This document shows, in pieces, positions 18,126-27,854 of a stretch of 64,000 nucleotides of DNA. The stretch's first letter is position 1. Every line of letters starts with the position of its first letter. This DNA comes from Marinobacter bryozoorum (GTDB lineage: Bacteria; Pseudomonadota; Gammaproteobacteria; Pseudomonadales; Oleiphilaceae). The notes under the pieces are model-generated. The model searched no databases and had not been told where the DNA came from. It saw only the letters and a program-made list of their open reading frames with translations. The translations under genes and the position numbers were made by a program. The stretch lies in NCBI RefSeq assembly GCF_023156245.1, contig NZ_JAKZAH010000013.1:1-64000 (forward strand). The letters are read 5' to 3'.

Positions 18126-21100
18126 ATGGGCAACAACCATGACAGTATCGCCCTGGACTGGGTTCGTGGCGAAATAGAACAAACACTGACGCAGGGCCAG
18201 CAGGCGCTTGAAGCCTATGTGGAGAACCGCGACGACACCGCTCGCCTGCGTTTCTGCCTCAACTACCTGCACCAGGTGAACGGTACACTCCAGATGGTCG
18301 AGCTGCAGGGCGCTGCGCTGCTCACCGAGGAAATGGAAAAGCTCACCCAGAGCGTGCTCAAGGGCGAAGTGCCGGATACCGACCAGGCCCTGAACAGCCT
18401 GATGGAAGCCATTCTCCGGCTGCCCCGGTACCTGGAAAGCCTGCACAGCAGCGCTGACGACCTGCCACTAAGCCTGTTGCCATTGCTCAATGACCTGCGG
18501 GCAGCCCGTGGCGAAGGCTTGTTATCTGACCTGTCGCTATTCCGTCCGGACATGAGCCAGGCCCGCTTCGAGGCCTCGCCCCGTGTCGCGCGCCTGCTGC
18601 AAGATCCCAGGATACTGGCAAACGTGGGCAAGCTGGGGCAAATGTTCCACCGTGCGGTCACCAGCATTGCCCCTGGCAAGGACAACGGCGGTCACTACGA
18701 CAACCTGCAGAAGGTTATCCAGCGCCTCGTCAAACTCTGCACCGGCACGCCCCGGGAAGAGCTCTGGCGGGCATCCGGCGGCTTTATCGAGACCTTGCAG
18801 CAAGAGATCAACGAATTAACCCCGGCCACCCATACCCTGCTGAAAGAACTCGACAACGAGATCGACCGCCTGACCCGCGAGCCTGGCGATATCCTGCGCC
18901 AGCCGGTACCAGAAACCCTGTTCCGAAACCTGTTGTACTACGTGGCCCAGGCCCACGAGGCCGGCTCACCGTATATCACCGACCTGCGTGAACGCTATGG
19001 CCTGGAGCAGGCCATGCCTTCGGGCGCCAGCGTCGATAGTGCCAGTGGCCCGGGCCGGGAGGCCATTCACTCGGTCGTGGTGGCGCTGAACGAAGAAGTA
19101 GCCAGGCTCAAGGACCAGCTCGACCTGTTCGTGCGGGACCAGAATCGCCAGAACGACGACCTCGAGGAATTGTTGCCGGGGCTGCGCCAGGTTGCCAATA
19201 CTCTGGCTGTTCTGGGCCTCGGAAACCCCCGCCGTATTATCGGTGAACAGCTCGACGTCGTGGAACGCCTGCTGAACCAGAGCGACACTGCAGACGATGG
19301 CACCCTGCTGGATATTGCCGGCGCGCTGCTCTATGTGGAAGCGACACTTTCAGGGATGGACCGGGACCACAACCTGACGGCTGATCGCAGCGACAGCGCT
19401 GACCCCGAGGAATACACCAGCCTTGGCCGCCAGGAGCTTGGCGATGCCCATACCGCACTGCTGCGGGAGTCCCGTAACGCCCTGGAACAAGTCAAGAGCG
19501 CGGTGGTCAACTTCATCGCCTCCCAGTGGGATCCGCGTGAAATAGAGCATGTGCCGGAGATGCTGACCAGCATTGAAGGCGGACTCAAAGTCGTTCCCCT
19601 GGAACGCCCGGCATTGATACTGAGCGCAGCAAGGGACTATATCCAGCAGGTCCTGCTGGAACGCAAGCGGATTCCGGACTGGAAACAACTCGATACCCTC
19701 GCCGACACCATCACCAGTATCGAATACTACCTGGAGCGCCTCACTGACGGCATCAGCGATAACGAGTCCGTTCTGCGTGTAGCCGAAGAAAGCCTGCACA
19801 CCCTTGGCTTCCCGCCCGGTGCCGAGCCCACCTGGGCCGAGGAGGACGCTGACGCTACAGACACGACGGCAGCGACAGATGCAGTAGAAGCCCCGCTGGA
19901 AGCGCCGGAACAAACCGCCAAGCACTCCGACATGGAGCTGGTGGACGACGAGATCCTGGAAATCTTCGTCGAAGAGGCCGGCGAAGTCATGGATACCATC
20001 AATAACTGGTATCCCCGTCTTCGCCAGGACCACGACGACCGTGAGGCCCTCACCGAAGTTCGCCGTGCCTACCACACCCTCAAGGGCAGCGGCCGGCTGG
20101 TGGGCGCGACGAGTATTGGCGAGCTGGCCTGGTCGATCGAGAACCTGCTCAACCGGGTCCTGGACCAGAGCTTGCGGCCCACCGAGGACCTGTTTGCCCT
20201 GGTGGACGACGTCAACGACCGGGTGCCTTCACTGATCGAGGAATTCCGGACCGGCGATGCTACCGGGGACGTGGACACCCTGATCCAGCGGGCCGAGGCC
20301 ATGGCCAATACCCGCAAGACCGGTAATGACGAGGAAGCCCCGCAGGCTGACGCAACCGCGACAGAAGGCCAGGCGCCGCAAGGCACCGAAACGGGTGCTA
20401 ACCGCTTTGACAACGACGACCTGATCGACGACGAAATCATTGAAATCTTTGTCGAAGAGGCCGGCGAGGTACTCGAAACCATCAACGAATACCTGCCCAT
20501 GCTGCTGCGCCAGTATGACGACCGCAGCGCACTGGCTGAAGTACGACGCGCATTCCACACCCTCAAGGGCAGTGGGCGCATGGTCGGCGCCGGCATCGTA
20601 GGTGAGCTGGCCTGGTCCGTCGAGAATATGCTTAACCGCGTGATCGACGGCACAGTGTTCATGAACGATGATGTGGCCGGACTGCTACGGGAGGTTACGG
20701 ACATCATTCCGGCCCTGGTGACCGACTTCGAACAACGCCGCCCACCCTCAGTGGATCCCACGGCATTGCAGGAGAGGGCCACCGCCCTCGCCAACGGTGA
20801 GATACCTAACGCCCACAGCATGCCCGATGGTGACCAGGGTGAAAGTGACCAGGGCGCGGATGAGGCAAGCCAGGACGATACCGACACCTGGGGTCACGCT
20901 ATCGACCAGGCTGCCCCGGAGACAGCGCCCGACGTCAGTGAAACCGTCGACCAGGACAGTGATGATGACCTGGTAGATCCAATCCTCGTGGAAATCTTTG
21001 AGAGCGAGGCCCGAACCCACCTCGCCGCCCTCGAAGACTTCCTTGAAGATGCCGACGGGCGCAGCAGCGTCGCCTACACAGACCAGGTTTCCCGCGCGCT

Positions 21101-24100
21101 GCACACCCTGAAGGGCAGTGCCAATACCGCCGCCATTGATCCCATTGCTCGGGTGGTTACGCCACTTGAGCAATTCGTCAAGCAGGCGCGGGCCGAAAAC
21201 CGCAGGGCGGACAGTGAGGTTACCGACCTGATTCGCCAGTGCTGCGAGTTCCTCAAGGCCGGCCTCGACCAGCTGGATTCCTCCCCGCAAGAACCATTGC
21301 CCGGTACTGAAGCGTATCTCGAGCAGCTTGCTGCTGTGTCTGCTCACACCCTGGGCCGGCGGGACACTGACGCCGAAGAAGCCACAGGGGGCACCGACAG
21401 CCAGCTGGTTTCCCTTTTCCTCAACGATGGCCTGGATGTTCTGCTGGACGCAGACCGGATCGTGCAGGAATGGGCCTCTGACCCGACCCGAACCCATGAC
21501 ATGGACCGCCTGTCCCACGAGCTGGGACAGCTGACCAGCAGCGCACAGGACGCAGGGCTGGCCGACGTTGCCGAACTCACCGAAGCCCTGGCGAGGGTCT
21601 ACCACAACGCCCTGGCACACCCGGAAGGCCCCGATGACTGGTTCATGGAGACCGTCCAGTCTGCCCATGACCACCTGATCAACCTGATGGACCAGGTAGC
21701 CGCTGGCCTGGCCACCCAGCCAGACCCGACCCTGCTGACCGAACTCCAGGTACTGGCAGACTCCCTGTCCACGCCGGACACAGAAGCCGGACAGCCCGAA
21801 GAAATCAGCTACGACGGCTATGACCTCCCTGCCGGGGAATCCGAAGCCGGCACCACAGAAGAGCCGGACAACGAACTGGCGGAAATTTTCCTTGAGGAAG
21901 CCCAGGACCTGATTGCCAGCACGGCCGATGCCCTGGAAGCCTGGCAGGCCCGGCCCGAAAATAGCGAAATGCTGCGCCTGCTGCAGCGGGACCTGCACAC
22001 CCTCAAGGGCGGCGCCCGACTGGCGGGCATCCAGCCCATCGGCGACCTGTCCCATGAGCTGGAAACCCTGTTTGAGGGCCTGGCCGAGCACCGCCTGGGC
22101 GTTACCGAGGCGCTTTCAGACCTGCTGTTCCGTTGCCATGATCGCCTGGCAAGCATGGTGGAGTCCCTGGCTGATGGCGAGAACCCCCGCCCGGCACCGG
22201 ACCTGGAAGCCGATATTCGCCATTACATGGGCAACGCCAATGGCGAACGCCCCGTCACCGATATCCCCGAGGCGGACGAACCGAAAACGCCGGAGGATCT
22301 GCCGGAACTGGATGTCAGTGACCTGGAAAGTGAACTGGAACAGCTCCACCAGGACCTGGGTGATCTCGACAGCGATGCCGGTGACCAGTCGGATCCCATA
22401 GCCAGCGAGGCAAGCGACCAACCCCGGCCGGCAATCGATGCGGGTGGCGATGCTTCTGATGAAGCCGGGGAGACCTATGACCTGTCTCACCTGGACCCTG
22501 ACCTGGTAGCGATCTTCCTGGAAGAAGCCTACGACCTGATCAACTCCACCGGCAGCGCCCTGCACAGCTGGAGCGAGAATCCGGCGGACACCTCCCTGGC
22601 CGGTGAGTTGCAGCGGGACGTGCACACCCTCAAGGGCAGCGCCCGCATGGCTGGCGTAGACCCTATCGCCGACCTGACCCACGTACTGGAAGACCTGTTC
22701 GAGCGGGTTGCTGACGGCCGCATCGAGGCCAACCCTGACATGCTGGACCTGCTCTTTGCCTGCCATGACCGGCTCGCCGGCATGGTGGACGAAGTAGCCA
22801 CGGCGCGGCCCTGTGCGCCGGCTACGGCACTGGTCACCCGGGTTCGCGCCATCATTGATGGCAAGCCGGTCGACACAGCACAGCCAAAGGTACCGGAAAG
22901 CACCGTAGCTGAGTCCCCTTCCCCGGAAATCGCAGCCGAGGAGGAGCCGGCAGAACTGACCGCTGACGAAATCACCGGCATGTTCCTCGAGGAAGGCCTC
23001 GACATCTGCGAATCCATCGGCGAAAGCCTGTCCCAATGGCGGGAAAAACCCGAGCAGCTTACCGGTATCACCCAGCTTCAGCAGGAGCTCCAGACACTGA
23101 AGGGAGGTGCTCGGCTGGCAGATATCGATGCCGTGGCCGACCTGGCCGCAGCCTGGTCCGACGCCCTCGGTCCTTTGCTCGAAGGTTCCGGCAACCAGCC
23201 CCTCGTCCTGACCCTCAGTGAACGCGCCCATACCGGCCTGCAGACCATGCTCGAGCAATTGGAGGAAGGCCATCGGCCGGGGCCGGATACCGGGCTGCTG
23301 CGCCTGCTGCAAGAAGCCGCCAGTCACCGGGATGAAGATGAAGACAAGGCACGGGAAGCCGTAACCGGCGACGATGCCCCCGACACCGAAGTGTTGGAAA
23401 TCTTCCTGGAAGAAGCCGGGGAAATCCTGGACCAGCTGGAACAGTTGCTGGCCGACTGGCGCCAGGAACCAGAAAGCGTACATTTCAGCCAGGAGGCCCA
23501 GCGAGCCCTGCATACACTCAAGGGCGGTGCCCGCTTGTCGCGGCAGCCACAACTGGGGGACCTGTCCCATAACTTCGAGACCCTGCTCACCGACCTCGGA
23601 GACCAGCCGCCTTCACCAGATGACTGGACAAAGATCAGCGAGCACCACGATGGCCTGATCGCCTCTGTGGCCAGGGTACGCAAGGAATTTGAAACCTGGC
23701 TCGCCGGTCAGGATGAACCGGCACCGGCAGCCGATACCGATGAGCAAGCACAGCAACCCGAACCGGCCGGACAGCAACCGGTCGCACCGGCGGCGGCCAC
23801 GCCTGCACCGGCTGCCAGGCAGCGACAAGAGGCATCCAGGGCGACTCAAAAGCGCCGTAAGGACAGCGCTCGCGCAGCCCAGGAAACCATCCGCGTTTCC
23901 GCGCCACTGCTGGACGAACTGGTCAACCTGGCTGGTGAAACCAGTATTACCCGGGGCCGGCTGGAACAACAGAACAGTGATTTCGGCCATACCCTGGACG
24001 AAATGGCGGCCACCATCGACCGTCTGCGGGAGCAGTTGCGGCGGATGGATATCGAAACCGAGGCCCAGATCCTGTTCCGCGCCGAGCAGGAACATGGTCC

Positions 24101-25727
24101 GGACTACGGGGAGGATTTCGACCCGCTGGAAATGGACCGTTACTCGTCCATCCAGCAGCTGTCCCGGGCCCTGAGCGAGTCTGCCTCCGACCTTGCCGAC
24201 CTGCGGGAAACCATGTCTGACCGGGTGCGGGATACCGACACACTGCTGGTCCAGCAGTCACGGATCAATACCGAGCTGCAGGAAGGTCTGATGAAGACCC
24301 GGATGATCCCGTTCGCCTCCATGGTACCGAGATTGCGACGTATCGTCCGGCAGATCAGCAGCGAGCTCGACAAGAAGGTGGAGTTCGACGTCCGTAACGC
24401 GGAAGGCGAACTGGACCGTAACATCCTTGAGCGCATGGTAGCGCCACTGGAGCATATGCTCCGTAACGCCCTGGACCACGGCATCGAGACACCGTCAGAG
24501 CGGGCCCGTGCCGGCAAGCCGGAAACCGGCCAGGTCACCCTCACCCTGACCCGGGAAGGGGGCGAGGTGGTGCTGCGAATGATGGACGACGGCGCCGGCA
24601 TCCACAGCGACGTCATTCGCCGCAAGGCCATCGAGCGCGGCCTGCTGGGCGAGCAGGAAGACCTGAGCCAGCGGGAAATCCTGCAGTTCATCCTGCAACC
24701 GGGCTTTTCCACGGCCGAGGCGGTCACCCAGATTTCCGGCCGGGGTGTGGGCATGGATGTGGTCGCCAGCGAAATCAAGCAGCTCGGCGGCAGCCTGGAT
24801 ATCGACTCCCAGGTCGGCCAGGGCACCACCTTTACGGTGCGCCTGCCGTTCACTGTGTCGGTTAACCGCGCCCTGATGGTATCCACGGGCGAGGATTTCT
24901 ACGCTATCCCGCTGAACACCATCGAGGGTATCGTGCGGGTCAGTACCTGGGAGCTGGAAGAGTACTACCAGCCGGACGCACCGCTTTATGAATACGCGGG
25001 CCAGCAGTACCGCCTGCAGTATCTCGGTGGCCTGCTGCACAGCGACCACCGGCCCAAGCTTCAGGGCCAGGCCCTGCCGTTGCCGGTCATCCTGGTGCGG
25101 GGCTCCGAACAGCCCATGGCCTTGCAGGTGGACAGCCTGCTGGGTAGCCGGGAAATCGTTGTTAAATCCCTCGGCCCCCAGTTCAGTTCCGTACGCGGCG
25201 TATCCGGTGCCACCATCCTGGGTGACGGTAACGTGGTCGTGATCCTGGACCTGCCGGCGATGATCCGTTCCGATATCCTGTCCGAGCGCCAGCGCCTGGC
25301 CGAACAGGCCGCCCAGCAACAGCAGTACCGGGAAGACCGGCCCACACTGGTCATGGTGGTGGACGACTCGGTGACCGTGCGCAAGGTAACCTCGCGCCTG
25401 CTGGAACGTAACGGTATGGAGGTAGTCACCGCAAAGGACGGCCTCGACGCCGTGGCCCAGCTGCAGGACCACAAGCCCGACATCATCCTGCTGGATATCG
25501 AGATGCCGAGGATGGATGGGTTCGAGGTCGCCAGCTTCGTACGCCACGACGACGACCTGCGGGAAGTGCCCATCTGCATGATCACCTCCCGTACCGGCGC
25601 CAAGCACCGGGAGCGGGCCCTGGGCCTGGGCGTCAACGAGTACCTGGGCAAGCCGTTCCAGGAATCCGAGCTGCTTGACACCATTGAGCGTCTGACCAGC
25701 GAAGAGCCTGTTAACGGAGAAGGCTGA
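18126..25727 (+). CDS. chpA: Giant chemotaxis hybrid histidine kinase ChpA
   Basis: ChpA is the CheA-type kinase of the Pil-Chp pathway. I start at the ATG at 18126, preceded by CCGGAG, giving about 2,533 residues (P. aeruginosa: about 2,470). A degenerate N-terminal domain precedes a series of phosphotransfer domains with HTLKG-type sites at His650, 811, 993, 1291, 1500 and 1796. A weak site, SHELGQL, lies at His1131, and a substituted site, QTLKGGARL, at Gln1656. Acidic linkers rich in D, E, A and T separate them. A CheA dimerisation/kinase block follows: ELVNLAGETS near 1925, the N box LEHMLRNALDHG near 2105 and GRGVGMDVV near 2207. A CheW domain (about 2240-2390) and a C-terminal receiver (about 2407-2530; DDSVTVRK, LLDIEMPRMDG, GKPF) complete it. 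The stop overlaps the chpB start (TGATG). Confidence 0.96.
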   Translation: MGNNHDSIALDWVRGEIEQTLTQGQQALEAYVENRDDTARLRFCLNYLHQVNGTLQMVELQGAALLTEEMEKLTQSVLKGEVPDTDQALNSLMEAILRLPRYLESLHSSADDLPLSLLPLLNDLRAARGEGLLSDLSLFRPDMSQARFEASPRVARLLQDPRILANVGKLGQMFHRAVTSIAPGKDNGGHYDNLQKVIQRLVKLCTGTPREELWRASGGFIETLQQEINELTPATHTLLKELDNEIDRLTREPGDILRQPVPETLFRNLLYYVAQAHEAGSPYITDLRERYGLEQAMPSGASVDSASGPGREAIHSVVVALNEEVARLKDQLDLFVRDQNRQNDDLEELLPGLRQVANTLAVLGLGNPRRIIGEQLDVVERLLNQSDTADDGTLLDIAGALLYVEATLSGMDRDHNLTADRSDSADPEEYTSLGRQELGDAHTALLRESRNALEQVKSAVVNFIASQWDPREIEHVPEMLTSIEGGLKVVPLERPALILSAARDYIQQVLLERKRIPDWKQLDTLADTITSIEYYLERLTDGISDNESVLRVAEESLHTLGFPPGAEPTWAEEDADATDTTAATDAVEAPLEAPEQTAKHSDMELVDDEILEIFVEEAGEVMDTINNWYPRLRQDHDDREALTEVRRAYHTLKGSGRLVGATSIGELAWSIENLLNRVLDQSLRPTEDLFALVDDVNDRVPSLIEEFRTGDATGDVDTLIQRAEAMANTRKTGNDEEAPQADATATEGQAPQGTETGANRFDNDDLIDDEIIEIFVEEAGEVLETINEYLPMLLRQYDDRSALAEVRRAFHTLKGSGRMVGAGIVGELAWSVENMLNRVIDGTVFMNDDVAGLLREVTDIIPALVTDFEQRRPPSVDPTALQERATALANGEIPNAHSMPDGDQGESDQGADEASQDDTDTWGHAIDQAAPETAPDVSETVDQDSDDDLVDPILVEIFESEARTHLAALEDFLEDADGRSSVAYTDQVSRALHTLKGSANTAAIDPIARVVTPLEQFVKQARAENRRADSEVTDLIRQCCEFLKAGLDQLDSSPQEPLPGTEAYLEQLAAVSAHTLGRRDTDAEEATGGTDSQLVSLFLNDGLDVLLDADRIVQEWASDPTRTHDMDRLSHELGQLTSSAQDAGLADVAELTEALARVYHNALAHPEGPDDWFMETVQSAHDHLINLMDQVAAGLATQPDPTLLTELQVLADSLSTPDTEAGQPEEISYDGYDLPAGESEAGTTEEPDNELAEIFLEEAQDLIASTADALEAWQARPENSEMLRLLQRDLHTLKGGARLAGIQPIGDLSHELETLFEGLAEHRLGVTEALSDLLFRCHDRLASMVESLADGENPRPAPDLEADIRHYMGNANGERPVTDIPEADEPKTPEDLPELDVSDLESELEQLHQDLGDLDSDAGDQSDPIASEASDQPRPAIDAGGDASDEAGETYDLSHLDPDLVAIFLEEAYDLINSTGSALHSWSENPADTSLAGELQRDVHTLKGSARMAGVDPIADLTHVLEDLFERVADGRIEANPDMLDLLFACHDRLAGMVDEVATARPCAPATALVTRVRAIIDGKPVDTAQPKVPESTVAESPSPEIAAEEEPAELTADEITGMFLEEGLDICESIGESLSQWREKPEQLTGITQLQQELQTLKGGARLADIDAVADLAAAWSDALGPLLEGSGNQPLVLTLSERAHTGLQTMLEQLEEGHRPGPDTGLLRLLQEAASHRDEDEDKAREAVTGDDAPDTEVLEIFLEEAGEILDQLEQLLADWRQEPESVHFSQEAQRALHTLKGGARLSRQPQLGDLSHNFETLLTDLGDQPPSPDDWTKISEHHDGLIASVARVRKEFETWLAGQDEPAPAADTDEQAQQPEPAGQQPVAPAAATPAPAARQRQEASRATQKRRKDSARAAQETIRVSAPLLDELVNLAGETSITRGRLEQQNSDFGHTLDEMAATIDRLREQLRRMDIETEAQILFRAEQEHGPDYGEDFDPLEMDRYSSIQQLSRALSESASDLADLRETMSDRVRDTDTLLVQQSRINTELQEGLMKTRMIPFASMVPRLRRIVRQISSELDKKVEFDVRNAEGELDRNILERMVAPLEHMLRNALDHGIETPSERARAGKPETGQVTLTLTREGGEVVLRMMDDGAGIHSDVIRRKAIERGLLGEQEDLSQREILQFILQPGFSTAEAVTQISGRGVGMDVVASEIKQLGGSLDIDSQVGQGTTFTVRLPFTVSVNRALMVSTGEDFYAIPLNTIEGIVRVSTWELEEYYQPDAPLYEYAGQQYRLQYLGGLLHSDHRPKLQGQALPLPVILVRGSEQPMALQVDSLLGSREIVVKSLGPQFSSVRGVSGATILGDGNVVVILDLPAMIRSDILSERQRLAEQAAQQQQYREDRPTLVMVVDDSVTVRKVTSRLLERNGMEVVTAKDGLDAVAQLQDHKPDIILLDIEMPRMDGFEVASFVRHDDDLREVPICMITSRTGAKHRERALGLGVNEYLGKPFQESELLDTIERLTSEEPVNGEG

Positions 25728-26785
25728 TGACCACGGACGGCGGCCGACCGGCTGTAGCCATCGTTTCTGACGATGTGCTGCAACGTCACCGCCTTCAGGA
25801 GGCGACAGGTCGTTTCGGGCTACGCCCGGGCTTTTCCGGATCGCCGGAAAGGATCCTGGGCTATGAAGCCTTGCCGGAGGCCGACCTTTGGCTGATCACC
25901 CTGGAAGATGAGGCAGACCACCCGCAACTGTTTGACCACCTGCTGGACCATACCGACGCCCCAATCCTGTTCGGTATCGATCCAGCCCCCCGGCCCGGCA
26001 CTCGGGACTTTGTCCGCTGGGAGCGGCGTCTGCTGGAAAAACTGGAAAAGCAACTGGGCCCGCTGGAGCAGACTGAATCCCGCGAGGACCTGGCGGAACT
26101 GGCTGAACAACCGGCGACACCGTCAACCGACACGGCACTCGAACTGCCTGCCGGGATTACACCGGCCAGCCCGGGGCAGGTTGCAGAAGAGGTCTGGATA
26201 CTGGGAGCTTCACTCGGGGGGCCGGCGGCCGTAAAGGAGTTCCTGGACCACTTGCCCCCCGGATTGCCGGTGGGCTTTGTCTATGCGCAGCACATCGATG
26301 GCAATTTCACCGATGTGCTGGCGCGGGTACTGGGTCGCCATGCCCACTACCGGCTACAAAAGGCAGAGGAAGGCATGCGCATTGCCTGTGGCCGGGTCAC
26401 GGTGATGCCGGTGGAGCGGGAATGGGGACTGACTGCCGATGGAGTGCTGACCGAAAAGGATCAGCCCTGGCCCGGCCCCTATGGGCCATCCATTGACCAG
26501 GTGCTGCTGAACTTTGGCGACCATTTCCGGGGTCGCTGCCATGCCATCCTGTTTTCCGGCATGGGTAACGACGGTGCCGTCGCGGCCCCTATACTGAAGG
26601 CTTTTGGCAGTCATATCTGGGTGCAGTCCAGTGATACCTGTGCCAACAGTGCCATGCCGGAAGCGGTAGCCGGCACCGGCTGTACCAGCGTCTCGGGCTC
26701 GCCCGGAGACCTGGCCCGGGCACTGGTGCGAACACTGGCCGACCCGGCCCTGATGAAACAGACAACGTCACAGGATGTAACCTGA
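25727..26785 (+). CDS. chpB: CheB-type methylesterase ChpB
   Basis: ChpB is predicted to demethylate PilJ. The C-terminal CheB catalytic domain shows the nucleophile in GASLGGPAAV near residue 163, the His in YAQHIDGNFTDVL near residue 187 and the Asp in SGMGNDGA near residue 282, the three residues of the CheB triad. The N-terminal third looks like a receiver that lacks the full acidic pocket (IVSDDVLQRHR, no clear Lys), so it is probably not phosphorylated in the standard way. Length is 352 residues. The start overlaps the chpA stop by one base. Confidence 0.93.
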   Translation: MTTDGGRPAVAIVSDDVLQRHRLQEATGRFGLRPGFSGSPERILGYEALPEADLWLITLEDEADHPQLFDHLLDHTDAPILFGIDPAPRPGTRDFVRWERRLLEKLEKQLGPLEQTESREDLAELAEQPATPSTDTALELPAGITPASPGQVAEEVWILGASLGGPAAVKEFLDHLPPGLPVGFVYAQHIDGNFTDVLARVLGRHAHYRLQKAEEGMRIACGRVTVMPVEREWGLTADGVLTEKDQPWPGPYGPSIDQVLLNFGDHFRGRCHAILFSGMGNDGAVAAPILKAFGSHIWVQSSDTCANSAMPEAVAGTGCTSVSGSPGDLARALVRTLADPALMKQTTSQDVT

Positions 26786-26795
26786 GGACCGAAAC

Positions 26796-27269
26796 ATGAC
26801 CGACACCGCCACGCAAAACCTGCACTGTGTGCTTATTCCCATGCAGGATCGTCAGTTGCTGTTACCCAACGTATCCATTGCGGAAGTGGTGGACCACGAT
26901 ACCACCCTTTCCGGGTCCGACGACCAGCCCTGGTTGACGGGCTACCTGGACTGGCGTGGTCAGAAGCTGCCCGTCATTTCCTATGAAGGCGCCAACCAGC
27001 AGCAAGCCGCACAGCCGGAAGCGGGACGCGGGCGCATCGTCGTGCTCAATACCATCGGCCCGGACCATGACCGCCTGCCGTTCATGGCCATCGTTACCCG
27101 GGGCATCCCCAGCCAGGCACGCCTGGATGCGGAACAGGTCCAGGGCCAGGAAACGACAGACACCGGCCCGGCTGACCTGATGCAGGTGGACCTGGAGGGA
27201 GAAGCCGCGTGGATTCCCAACCTGGAGTACCTGGAGAGCCTGGGCATCCAGGCGCTGGGATCAGTCTGA
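26796..27269 (+). CDS. chpC: CheW-like protein ChpC
   Basis: This second CheW-type adaptor (157 residues) has the core WLTGYLDWRGQKLPVISYEG near residues 46-65. In Pseudomonas ChpC is thought to bring additional inputs to ChpA. It lies ten bases after chpB, with GAGGACC before the ATG, and is the last gene of the operon. No chpD or chpE follows: the next gene is zur. Confidence 0.9.
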   Translation: MTDTATQNLHCVLIPMQDRQLLLPNVSIAEVVDHDTTLSGSDDQPWLTGYLDWRGQKLPVISYEGANQQQAAQPEAGRGRIVVLNTIGPDHDRLPFMAIVTRGIPSQARLDAEQVQGQETTDTGPADLMQVDLEGEAAWIPNLEYLESLGIQALGSV

Positions 27270-27324
27270 GCCAGGCTGTCAGCCTGTCATTGGTAGCCGA
27301 CATTTTTCTCCCCTTCCGGGCAAT

Positions 27325-27337
27325 GTTATACTGTTAC
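27325..27337. promoter_or_regulatory. Candidate Zur box / -10 region upstream of zur-znuCB
   Basis: GTTATACTGTTAC is an imperfect dyad resembling the GTTATA-n-TATAAC core of gammaproteobacterial Zur operators. It overlaps a TATACT that could be the -10 element, 23 bases before the zur start. The right half departs from the consensus at two positions, and no clear -35 is seen. Confidence 0.45.
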
Positions 27338-27359
27338 AATACTGCCCGGATTACCTCTT

Positions 27360-27854
27360 ATGCGTCATGATGCACTACCCTACCGCCCCCATAACCATGA
27401 TGCCTGTGTGCGCGATGCCCTGGCGGAAGCCCGCGCCATCTGCCAGGCCCAAAACGCCAGGCTGACCCCCATCCGCCAGCGGGTGCTGGAGCTGATCTGG
27501 GAATCCCACAAACCCCTGGGGGCCTATGATTTGCTGGCCATGCTGGCCCAGGAGGGCCATAACGCGGCACCACCAACCGTTTACCGTGCGCTCGACTTCC
27601 TGCAGCAGTATGGCCTGGTTCACCGCATCGCCTCCCTGAACGCCTTTATCGGGTGCAGCCATGCGCGCGAGCATCACACCGGCCTGTTCCTCATCTGTCA
27701 GAGCTGCCGTAACGTCCACGAGCTGGCATCCGAGGGTGTCACCCGCGCGATCGAGACTGCCAGCGATGCCGAAGGCTTCACACCGGTGGAGACCACCATC
27801 GAAGTCTCCGGGCTCTGCCCTCGCTGCCAGCACGAACAGGAAGCGCCGGCATGA
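27360..27854 (+). CDS. zur: Zinc uptake regulator Zur (Fur family)
   Basis: This is a Fur-fold repressor of zinc uptake genes. The winged-helix DNA-binding part includes LTPIRQRVLELIWESHKPLGA near residues 36-56 and PPTVYRALDFLQQYGLVHRI near residues 72-91. Metal ligands are visible as the His-rich SHAREHHTG near residue 102, the CQSC pair near residue 115 and the CPRC pair near residue 154, which is the structural Cys4 zinc site. Identity as Zur rather than Fur is supported by the four-base overlap with znuC. Length is 164 residues. The ribosome-binding site is poor. Confidence 0.92.
   Translation: MRHDALPYRPHNHDACVRDALAEARAICQAQNARLTPIRQRVLELIWESHKPLGAYDLLAMLAQEGHNAAPPTVYRALDFLQQYGLVHRIASLNAFIGCSHAREHHTGLFLICQSCRNVHELASEGVTRAIETASDAEGFTPVETTIEVSGLCPRCQHEQEAPA

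Noticed and set aside
20748-23570. Two long minus-strand frames (447 and 484 codons) under chpA
   Set aside because: They are complements of the acidic linkers and phosphotransfer domains of ChpA. No start signals or domains are visible.
27270-27300. GGCT-GTC-AGCC hairpin after chpC as a terminator
   Set aside because: The stem is only four base pairs and no T-run follows.
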